Positions 17,046 to 24,254 of a DNA stretch of 64,000 nucleotides are shown in pieces. Source of the DNA: an uncultured Pseudomonadota bacterium. Its GTDB lineage: Bacteria > Pseudomonadota > Gammaproteobacteria > Steroidobacterales > Steroidobacteraceae. The notes under the pieces were generated by a model, which had not been told where the DNA came from, did no database searches, and saw only the letters and a program-made list of their open reading frames with translations. Position 1 is the first letter of the stretch. Each line of letters starts with the position of its first letter. A program made the position numbers and the translations under genes. The stretch covers positions 58,233 through 122,232 of the forward strand of contig CAISEB010000049.1 of the NCBI GenBank assembly GCA_903884235.1. Direction: 5' to 3'.

Positions 17046-18059
17046 TCAGAAGACCATGTTCAGTGCGATCGCGCCGGTCCGATCGGCCGTCGCGTTGCGC
17101 CCGGCGAGCGTCGCCTTGTAGCCTGCAATCAGTCCGAACCTGGCGTTGAAGTTGTACTCGACGGCCGGCGCCACCGCCCATGCGCGACTCGTGCCGTCGG
17201 TCGTCCGGATGCGATCCGAGCCCGTCCCGACCTGTCCCTCGACGATCGTGGATGCCTGGCCCTGGTAGACGAGGTCAAGCGCCAGCACCCACTGCCGCGA
17301 GACACTGAATTCGAACGCCGTGTCCACGGACACCCATCGCCCCGGGCGCGCGTGCCCCCGGAATCCCTGCGGCGTGCCATAGACGCTGAGGTCAACGACA
17401 TCGGGATGGTCGGACCAGCCCACCGTCGCGTTGAGACGGGCCCGCAGCGGATGGCTGCCGAGCACGTCACCGACCGACTGCGCATAGAAGCCGAGATCGG
17501 TGCGATGCGCGCCGGCTCCACTCGCACTGACCGCGCTCGCGCCGAGTCGGTCGTACCGGCCGGTCGGCAACGTCTCCGAGAGCACGATGGACGTGGCGGG
17601 CCGCCAGCTGCCGGGACTGGACCGCGACAGTCGAACCTGCAGCATCAGCGTCAGATCGCCCACGGCAGCGCTGGACGAGGGGTCCCCCGAATTCCGGGCG
17701 CCGAGTAGCGCTCGCGGCTGCACCCCGATCGACACGCCGTCGGCGAGTCCATACATCACGTAGGCCGCGGTGAAGTCCCGGACCACGGACGACACCTCGT
17801 GCCGGTGGCCGTCGGCGTCGAAGGCCGCGTCGACGTGCGAGTCGACGACGTACGGCTCGACGAGCCAGTGACCGACCGGCATCGTGCCGGCCGAGGCCGA
17901 TAGCAGGGAGCCGGTCCACCAGGCCTCTCGCGACAAGGGCTTCGTCGCGGACGCCGGGGGCGCTGGCAGATCGGTCGCAGCAGCCGGTTGGCCGTCCTCC
18001 GCGCCGCGGACGTCGCCCACGCCGCACGCCAGCAGCGCCACGAGGAGTACGACGCGCAT
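17046..18059 (-). CDS. Outer-membrane beta-barrel protein (MetA-pathway-of-phenol-degradation-like channel family)
   Basis: A 337-residue exported protein with a short signal peptide (VVLLVALLACGVGDVRG-AED). The mature part has alternating aromatic and polar beta-strand patterns and ends in ALNMVF, the terminal phenylalanine typical of outer-membrane barrels. Its layout (WWTGSLLSASAGTMPVGHWLVEPYV near the N-terminus, then strands) fits the PF13557-like channel group. The ATG shares bases with the stop of the upstream EamA gene (TGATG), so the two are translationally coupled, suggesting that inner-membrane export and outer-membrane passage are linked. Substrate unknown. Confidence 0.75.
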   Translation of the reverse strand: MRVVLLVALLACGVGDVRGAEDGQPAAATDLPAPPASATKPLSREAWWTGSLLSASAGTMPVGHWLVEPYVVDSHVDAAFDADGHRHEVSSVVRDFTAAYVMYGLADGVSIGVQPRALLGARNSGDPSSSAAVGDLTLMLQVRLSRSSPGSWRPATSIVLSETLPTGRYDRLGASAVSASGAGAHRTDLGFYAQSVGDVLGSHPLRARLNATVGWSDHPDVVDLSVYGTPQGFRGHARPGRWVSVDTAFEFSVSRQWVLALDLVYQGQASTIVEGQVGTGSDRIRTTDGTSRAWAVAPAVEYNFNARFGLIAGYKATLAGRNATADRTGAIALNMVF

Positions 18060-18982
18060 CAGCGGCGTCCGGCGACGCTCGACTGGCTGAGCGCGACGCC
18101 ACCGAGGATCATCGCCGCAGCCAGCGCCATCGTCAGCGTCGGTGCCTCGCCGAGAAACAACCACGCCCAGACGAGCCCGAACAGCGGTACGAGGTAGGTC
18201 ACGGACGCCGCCCGCGTCCCGCCGATCCGATGGATCAGCCGGTAGTAGAGCGTGAAGGCGATCCCGGTGCAGACCGCGCCCAACAGGATGGCACTGAGCC
18301 AGACCGTGGGGGCGATCGCCTGCGTGGGCCAGGTCAACACCGCGAACGGCAGCAGCAGCACCGTGCCGCACACGAGCGTCGCGGCTGCCAGTGCACTCGC
18401 CGGGATGCCGACGAGGTAGCGGCGGATCAGGTTGACGCCGATCCCGTAGAGGCATGCGGCGATCGTCCCGGCGAGCGCGGCAAGTCCGACGCTCGCCCCG
18501 GCCATCCGCCCGCTCGCGAGCACCACGACGCCGATGAAGCCGGCGACGAGCCCGAGCGCCCGGCGCGGCGCGATCGGGTCGCGGTACATGAGGTAGGCGA
18601 CGAGCGCGGTGAACAGCACCGCCATCGAGTTGGTGATCGCGCCGATGCCCGCCGGCGCGCGCTGCGCGGCCCAGGCGAACAGCGAGAACGGGATCGCGGA
18701 ATTGATGGCCGCGATGCCGGCGAGGCGGAGCCAGAGCGCCGGCGTGAACTTCGCCCTCGCCTGCCACAGGAACGGCAGGAGGATCAGTGCCCCGAGCGCG
18801 AGCCGGACCTCGACGAGCGCGAACACGCCGAAGGCCGGCGCCGCGACGCGCATGAACAGGAACGACCCGCCCCAGATCGCGCCGAGTAGGCCGATCTCCA
18901 GCGAAGTGATCCAACCGGCCACCGAATCCACCGGGGTCGCGGGCTCGGGAAGGCGGACGGCGGCGGCATTGGGCTGGCTCAT
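18059..18982 (-). CDS. EamA/DMT-superfamily inner-membrane transporter
   Basis: A 307-residue protein with ten hydrophobic helices arranged as two EamA repeats; the first begins GLLGAIWGGSFLFMRVA, a classic DMT start. The family exports or imports small metabolites, often amino acids or purines. The ATG at 18982 removes about 210 residues of out-of-family sequence that the open frame would add upstream. The gene is divergent from a LysR-type regulator, the usual arrangement for regulator-controlled exporters, and overlaps the downstream barrel gene. Confidence 0.9.
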   Translation of the reverse strand: MSQPNAAAVRLPEPATPVDSVAGWITSLEIGLLGAIWGGSFLFMRVAAPAFGVFALVEVRLALGALILLPFLWQARAKFTPALWLRLAGIAAINSAIPFSLFAWAAQRAPAGIGAITNSMAVLFTALVAYLMYRDPIAPRRALGLVAGFIGVVVLASGRMAGASVGLAALAGTIAACLYGIGVNLIRRYLVGIPASALAAATLVCGTVLLLPFAVLTWPTQAIAPTVWLSAILLGAVCTGIAFTLYYRLIHRIGGTRAASVTYLVPLFGLVWAWLFLGEAPTLTMALAAAMILGGVALSQSSVAGRR

Positions 18983-19201
18983 GACGGTCCTTGGTGTCGA
19001 GTCCGGGCGGCACCCGTGACCGGCGCCCGCCGTGCGCCTTGCCCGGGACGGATTTGCGTCTCGTGGCAGTCGCCCGGCAGTGGCAACGGCAGGGTCGCGA
19101 AGCTGGGAACCGGTGGCTGGATTGGAGCGCCGATTCCTGCTTTCGTGGCGCCATTGTCGCTTTTCCGGACGGGTCGAGAAGCGCATACTTTTCCGCCCAG
19201 A

Positions 19202-19218
19202 CACAAATCCTGCTTGTG
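19202..19218. promoter_or_regulatory. Short inverted repeat upstream of the LysR gene
   Basis: CACAA (19202-19206) and TTGTG (19214-19218) form a perfect 5-bp dyad with a 7-bp spacer, ending 8 bp before the LysR start codon in the divergent intergenic region. It could be an autoregulatory LysR-type site. It does not match a strict T-N11-A box, so the call is tentative. Confidence 0.3.
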
Positions 19219-19226
19219 GCTCAGTC

Positions 19227-20126
19227 ATGACCTTCCGACCCCAGTCCCTGCCCTCCCTTGGCGTGTTCGCGGTCGCAGCCCGCCACCAGAACTTCGCGCA
19301 TGCCGCCGATGAGCTGCACCTGACCGCGAGCGCGGTCAGCCACCACGTCCGCCAGCTCGAGCGGACCCTCGGCGTCTCCCTGTTCCAGCGCCATGCGCGG
19401 GGCGTCATCCTCACGCCGAGCGGACGGGCGCTCGCCGATGCCGCGAGCTCCGCGATCTCCGACATCGAGGCCGTGGCGAGCACGTTCCGTGCGCCGACAC
19501 GGGGTATGACGACGCTGACGGTCGCCACGCTGCATTCGCTGACGTACTGCTGGCTGCTGCCGCGCCTCGCGCGCTTCACGTCCGGGCACCCGAAGATCCG
19601 CTTCCGGTTCGAGACGAGCATCGCGTTGTCCCGCTTCGATGAGTCGGGACCGGACGTTGCGATCCGCTACGGCGTCGGTCACTGGCCCGGACTCACGTCC
19701 CATTTCCTGATGGACGAACACCTGCTGCCGGTGGCGGCACCCGCGCTGCCCGGGTTCGCGTCCGTCAGGACGCCCGCTGACATCCTGCGCCTGCCGCTCG
19801 TGCACGACATGGGCCTGCAGGGGTGGCCCGACTGGTTCCGGGCCGCGGGCGTGCGCGCCACCGGGATACCGCCGATGCACATCTTCACGGAATCGACCGA
19901 TTCGATCCGCGCCGTCGTGGAGGGGCTCGGCGCGACACTGATCCGGTCCCGCATCGGCGCGGAGTACCTGCGCGACGGACGGGTTGCCCGGCTTCCGGGG
20001 CCAGCGTTGAAGGCGCGATTTGCGTACTACGCGCTGCACCCGTCGCACAAGCGGCCGAGTCCCGCGCTCGCCTCATTCATCGAATGGCTTCAGGCCGAGG
20101 CCCAGGCGGACGTACCGCCAACCTGA
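19227..20126 (+). CDS. LysR-type transcriptional regulator (GcvA-like)
   Basis: A 299-residue LysR regulator. The N-terminal winged helix-turn-helix (about 5-65) contains HQNFAHAADELHLTASAVSHHVRQLE, trimmed here to its key elements: AADELHLT and SAVSHHVR. The C-terminal substrate-binding domain (about 90-290) has the GcvA-like DVAIRYG element. The ATG at 19227 gives the standard family length; the longer open frame upstream adds non-family residues. It is divergent from the EamA/barrel pair, which it probably controls in response to an unknown small effector. Confidence 0.92.
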   Translation: MTFRPQSLPSLGVFAVAARHQNFAHAADELHLTASAVSHHVRQLERTLGVSLFQRHARGVILTPSGRALADAASSAISDIEAVASTFRAPTRGMTTLTVATLHSLTYCWLLPRLARFTSGHPKIRFRFETSIALSRFDESGPDVAIRYGVGHWPGLTSHFLMDEHLLPVAAPALPGFASVRTPADILRLPLVHDMGLQGWPDWFRAAGVRATGIPPMHIFTESTDSIRAVVEGLGATLIRSRIGAEYLRDGRVARLPGPALKARFAYYALHPSHKRPSPALASFIEWLQAEAQADVPPT

Positions 20127-20159
20127 ATGCGGGCGCGCGCCCGGGCACGGCGTGGCCCG

Positions 20160-21953
20160 TCAGCCGTGCTCGTCCTTCATCTGCCACGCGTCCCGCAGCT
20201 TCGGCTGCTGGATGTTCCAGTCGACGACCCCGACCGAATCCGCCCAGCGCTGGTAGTCCGCCACGAGGCGACCGAGCTTGCGTCCGTTGCCATGGCTGAG
20301 GTCGTGGAGCTCGGTGCGGTCGACCTCCATGTCGTAGAGCTCCCAGGGCTCGTTGAACTTGCGCACGAGCTTCAGGTTGCCGTGGCGGACCGCCGCATTC
20401 CCCTCGTGCTCCCAGAAGATCGGCTGGGAGCGGGTCCACCGATGGCCCTCCATCAGCGGCACCAGGCTCTCGCCGTCGAGCGGCTGCAGCGCATGGCCGC
20501 CGAGCTCGGCGGGATACTTCACGCCCGCGACCTCGAGGATCGTCGGCAGGACGTCGACGACGTGGCACGGCTGGTGCGCGACGCCGCCGGCGCTGAACCG
20601 AGCCGGCCACTGCACCAGCAGCGGCGTCGAGATGCCGCCCTCGTGCACCCAGTGCTTGAACAGCCGGAACGGCGTGTTCGACACATTGGCCCACGGCAGG
20701 TCGTAGCTCATGTAGGTCTGGGCGCTGCCCGGCATGATGTCCGGGCGATTCCCGAGCGTGATCTTCTTGCCGTCATTCGTGATGTCCGGATAGAACTTCG
20801 CCCAGCCGTCCTCGCGCATCAGCTCCGCGCAGCCGCCGTTGTCCGACAGGAACAGCACGAGCGTGTCGTCGAACTGCCCGAGCCGGCGCAGTGTGTCGAG
20901 CACGCGGCCGATCTGCTGGTCCATCCGGTCGACCATCGCCGCGTAGACCGCCATCCGCCGCGCTTCCCAGTCGTGGTTCCCGGCGCGCGCCCAGGGTGGT
21001 GCATCGGCGTCGCGGGGCGAGATCGCCCAGCGATGCTGCAGGACATCGCGTGACAGCATCTCCTCGTGCCGCGCGGTGCGCGTGGCATCCCAGCCCCGGG
21101 CATAGGTACTTTCGTAGCGCGCGATGTCCTCCGGATGCGCCTGAAGAGGCCAGTGCGGGGCGCAATGGGCGAGGTACATGAAGAACGGCTTGTCGTCCCG
21201 GACGCTCTCTTCGATCATCCCGATCGCCTTGTCGGTGATCGCATCGGTGAAGTAGAAATCCGACGGCGGCACTTCGACCTTCCGGTCGTTCTCCATGATG
21301 TACCACGGGGAAAAGTAGTTGATCGTGCCGTCGATGATCCCGTAGAAGCGGTCGAAGCCACGCTGGCGCGGCGTCGGATGATCGACGTCGCCGACCTTCC
21401 AGGTGTCGACGAGCCGGGCCCAAAAGTCTCCGGCGACGTGCCACTTCCCGGCCATCAGCGTGCGGTATCCCGAGGGACGCAGCAGTTCCGCGATCGTCCC
21501 GGCATCGTTGCGCAGGTGCCCCTGGTAGGCGGGGGTCCCGAGGTTCGCGCCCATGTGGCCGACACCAGCCTTGTGGGGGTAGAGGCCGGTCAGCAGCGAG
21601 GCCCGCGTCGGGCAGCAGCGTCCACAGTTGTAGAGCGAGGAGAACAGCTTGCCGCGGCGGGCGATGCCGTCAATGTGCGGCGTGCGGATCTCGGACCCCG
21701 TGGCCCCGAGGTCGGCAAAGCCCATGTCGTCGGCGAGGATCAGCAGGATATTGGGGCGGCGTCCGGTCGCCCGCTGGCGTGCGTCCCCCGATGCGAGCGC
21801 ATCGGCGCCGACGCCGGCCATCGAGGCGGCCACTGCCGAGGAGACGCCGAGGCCCGCGGCCATGCGCATGAACTCTCGGCGGTCCACCCGTCCGGCGAGC
21901 AGTTGCTCGAAGGCCTGTCGAAGCGTCGGCTCGTTGCGTTCCACTGGAGTCAC
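20160..21953 (-). CDS. Tat-exported arylsulfatase-type sulfatase
   Basis: A 597-residue type I sulfatase. The N-terminus has a twin-arginine signal (DRREFMRMAAG, then a hydrophobic alanine-rich stretch), so it is exported folded. The metal-binding strand ILADDMG (D75-D76) and the formylglycine motif C113-C-P-T-R117-ASLLTG are intact, so Cys113 should be converted to formylglycine by a separate generating enzyme that is not encoded in this window. A C-terminal arylsulfatase region includes NTPFRLFKHWVHEGG. The enzyme should hydrolyse sulfate esters in the periplasm; substrate unknown. It starts at a GTG. It is convergent with the LysR gene. Confidence 0.93.
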   Translation of the reverse strand: MTPVERNEPTLRQAFEQLLAGRVDRREFMRMAAGLGVSSAVAASMAGVGADALASGDARQRATGRRPNILLILADDMGFADLGATGSEIRTPHIDGIARRGKLFSSLYNCGRCCPTRASLLTGLYPHKAGVGHMGANLGTPAYQGHLRNDAGTIAELLRPSGYRTLMAGKWHVAGDFWARLVDTWKVGDVDHPTPRQRGFDRFYGIIDGTINYFSPWYIMENDRKVEVPPSDFYFTDAITDKAIGMIEESVRDDKPFFMYLAHCAPHWPLQAHPEDIARYESTYARGWDATRTARHEEMLSRDVLQHRWAISPRDADAPPWARAGNHDWEARRMAVYAAMVDRMDQQIGRVLDTLRRLGQFDDTLVLFLSDNGGCAELMREDGWAKFYPDITNDGKKITLGNRPDIMPGSAQTYMSYDLPWANVSNTPFRLFKHWVHEGGISTPLLVQWPARFSAGGVAHQPCHVVDVLPTILEVAGVKYPAELGGHALQPLDGESLVPLMEGHRWTRSQPIFWEHEGNAAVRHGNLKLVRKFNEPWELYDMEVDRTELHDLSHGNGRKLGRLVADYQRWADSVGVVDWNIQQPKLRDAWQMKDEHG

Positions 21954-21995
21954 GTCCCGCCTCGGCGCGCCCCGACCGATGTGCGCCTGTGCAGC

Positions 21996-22853
21996 TTAGC
22001 GCAAGACGAACCGGGGCACGCCGGTTCGCGGCGACTGCGGCAACGGGGACCCGGTGGAGGCGGCGCCCAGCACTTCCACGCGCTGGACCCACACCGGCGT
22101 CAGTCGCGCCGCATCCAGCGCGTACCCCATGCCCTCGTTCTCGAGCACGCCGAAGGGCAGGTACCGGACGCGAGCGTGTTCCGCCGTGAGCGCGGCGTCC
22201 GCCGCGACCCAGCGTCCGTCCACCAGGACCTCGGCCCACGCGTGCCCATATGCACCGTACCGAGTGTCGAACCGCAGCAACACGATTCCGAACACGACGC
22301 GCGCGGGCACGCCTGCTGCGCGCGCCAGCGCAACGGTGAGCACGGCGTAGTTCTTGCAGTCTCCGAGGCGAATCGCCGCGATCTCGGACGCCACGTCCAA
22401 TCCGCGGTCGCGGGAGCCCCTGATCACGCCATGGACGAACCGCACGAGGTCGCCCGGCGTCGGCGGGCCCACTGCCCCCGATTCAGCACGGGCCGTCGCG
22501 AATTCGCGGCCCAGTGCCGTGACCGACGGGTCCAGGTAATCCACGACGAACGACGGTTCGCTCCAGGCACGCTTCGTCCCGGGGCTGATCGCCGGATAGT
22601 CCTGCATCACGTATCGAAGCACGTCCGCCCCGGCCACCGGCGCCGGGACGTCGAGGACTTTCGCGAGTGCGGCGGGTTCGCGCAGGTGCAGCGACACGAG
22701 CAGCGGCTGCTCGTCCGCGACGCCCGGCCCCGTCGGGGAGTCCGTCGGGATGACGAAGAGGCTCTGCCCGGAGGCCGCGTGGCCGAACGCCACGCAGAAC
22801 ACCAGCAGCAGTGCCCGCAAGTGGACGACTGCGCGACGGGTGACGATGGACAT
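21996..22853 (-). CDS. Exported transglutaminase-like cysteine protein
   Basis: A 285-residue protein with a Sec signal peptide (LLLVFCVAFGHAASG). The core is a transglutaminase-like/papain fold with an apparent Cys-His-Asp triad: C166 in LGDCKNYAVL, H204 in YGHAWAEV and D219 in VAADAAL. Such bacterial proteins are usually proteases, deamidases or structural domains rather than true transglutaminases. The DUF3857 and DUF3858 partner domains common in this family are absent. The ATG follows the stop of the upstream unknown gene by 5 bp, so the two exported proteins are made from one message and may work together. Confidence 0.82.
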   Translation of the reverse strand: MSIVTRRAVVHLRALLLVFCVAFGHAASGQSLFVIPTDSPTGPGVADEQPLLVSLHLREPAALAKVLDVPAPVAGADVLRYVMQDYPAISPGTKRAWSEPSFVVDYLDPSVTALGREFATARAESGAVGPPTPGDLVRFVHGVIRGSRDRGLDVASEIAAIRLGDCKNYAVLTVALARAAGVPARVVFGIVLLRFDTRYGAYGHAWAEVLVDGRWVAADAALTAEHARVRYLPFGVLENEGMGYALDAARLTPVWVQRVEVLGAASTGSPLPQSPRTGVPRFVLR

Positions 22854-22858
22854 GGACC

Positions 22859-24199
22859 CTACGGCGATCCCCGCACGAACACCCGCGTCGCCGTGACCTT
22901 CACCGGACCCATCTCCATCGTGCCCCGAAACGACTGGCCGGACTTGCGATCGACGGCGAGGTCCATCGACGCTGGTCCGAACGTCTCCCTCACGAGGTAG
23001 CTGTTCGCATCGATCGCGGCCAGCACCTTCACGGTCGTCGTCGTGAACTCGCCGGGGTTCGCCGACAACCAATCCGTGCGGACCGCTTCGGCCCCAATCG
23101 GCGATTCCCGCGCAAGCAGCTCCCGCCGGAGATTCGTCTGCGTCACCCACGTGCTCGGCGCCGCCGCGGGCAACGCCGCCTGCACGTCCTTGGACTTGAA
23201 TTTCCCTGACAAGACCCATCCCGTGTCCTGCGCGTGTTGCAGGTCGAGGTTGATCTCGACCTCGCCGTTGTTGACAGACACCTTCTTCAGGTTGATCAGC
23301 GCCCCCGCCGGCGTGACCCAGGCCGTGGTCACCGAATCGAATGTCTGCGGCTCGCCCGCGCCACCCGGCACGATCATCGCCTCGTTTTCGACGCTCTTCG
23401 TGTCGCCGTCGGCGTCGCGATGCATCTCGATGGAACCGAAGCCGACCCGGGCATCTCCGATGCTGACGACGCTGATCTCCTCGAAGTACGGCGCAGGCGG
23501 GTCGTCGCTGGCCTTGAGCGACCCGATCACGGCCAGTGCCACCTTCGCGAACGTCTCTGCGTAGCCAATGTCGTTCAGGGCGCAATAGGTCGAGTGACCG
23601 GCATGGCGCCCCACGTACTGCCGCAATCCCCCGATCCGGGCACCCGTCCCGTCGTTGGCCCGATAGATCCAGCTGGCGCTGAGGTAGGGCGTCGGTCCCG
23701 CCATGCCCGCATCGACGTGCTCGACGGCGCGCATCTCGATCTTGCCGTGCACCTTCTCGATCGTGTCGGTGAAGGTGATGCGCGCCGTGGCCCGCAGGAA
23801 TGCCGCGGGGTCGACGTCGGTCTTGAGGATCACGCATTCGCCCGTGATGCCGGGTGCGAGCGTCAGAACCGCGGTGTACGCATCCTTGTCCTCGGCCAGC
23901 GCCCCGGTCATCGGCGCCGGAACCGAAAAGCTGATCGACTTGTCGGCGCTCGTGACGAGGTGCGGCGCGACCAGCACGCCCTCCTTCGCCCGGGCGTCGA
24001 CCAGCCACTGCGGTTCCGGCGCGGCCGCGTGCGCGGCACCCGCCACCAGGGCCAATCCGAGCGGAACCACGGCGAGGAGGCGCTCGCCCCGCGGCCGCGC
24101 CTCGGCACGATCCAGGCCGGATTGGCACGGCAATTTCCAGAACACCCGGAGGGCCACGGTCGTTCGGCACATGAAGGATCCTCGGTCATGCCCAGTCAT
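22859..24199 (-). CDS. Exported protein of unknown function, partner of the transglutaminase-like protein
   Basis: A 446-residue protein that I do not recognise. The ATG has a good GAGGTGA site. A hydrophobic stretch at about residues 40-60 (LLAVVPLGLALVAGAAHAA) looks like a signal peptide with a long N-region; a later in-frame ATG (MCRTTVAL) may be the true start. The mature protein is predicted to be mostly beta-strand and soluble, with few cysteines. It ends 5 bp before the transglutaminase-like gene, which argues for a shared task in the periplasm. Confidence 0.7.
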   Translation of the reverse strand: MTGHDRGSFMCRTTVALRVFWKLPCQSGLDRAEARPRGERLLAVVPLGLALVAGAAHAAAPEPQWLVDARAKEGVLVAPHLVTSADKSISFSVPAPMTGALAEDKDAYTAVLTLAPGITGECVILKTDVDPAAFLRATARITFTDTIEKVHGKIEMRAVEHVDAGMAGPTPYLSASWIYRANDGTGARIGGLRQYVGRHAGHSTYCALNDIGYAETFAKVALAVIGSLKASDDPPAPYFEEISVVSIGDARVGFGSIEMHRDADGDTKSVENEAMIVPGGAGEPQTFDSVTTAWVTPAGALINLKKVSVNNGEVEINLDLQHAQDTGWVLSGKFKSKDVQAALPAAAPSTWVTQTNLRRELLARESPIGAEAVRTDWLSANPGEFTTTTVKVLAAIDANSYLVRETFGPASMDLAVDRKSGQSFRGTMEMGPVKVTATRVFVRGSP

Positions 24200-24254
24200 T
24201 GACTCACCTCGGTCGCATTCTGCGTCGCTGCGGGCTGCCCTGATCGAGCCTCGC

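Noticed and set aside
14715..17708. A 997-codon open frame on the plus strand
   Set aside because: It runs antisense to the TPR and barrel genes and overlaps the NAD-kinase-like gene end in another frame; the translation has no family character.
18983..19621. Extension of the EamA gene by about 210 codons upstream
   Set aside because: The extension is antisense to the LysR gene and covers the divergent promoter; the ATG at 18982 gives a normal DMT length.
20131..20142. A 12-bp self-complementary run (GGGCGC/GCGCCC) between the LysR and sulfatase genes
   Set aside because: It has no loop for a hairpin and is made of simple GC alternation, so it is likely to arise by chance in this base composition.
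21996..24170. A single 724-residue protein ending in the transglutaminase-like domain
   Set aside because: The first two thirds are another frame of the upstream gene; the signal peptide at 22853 marks the true start.
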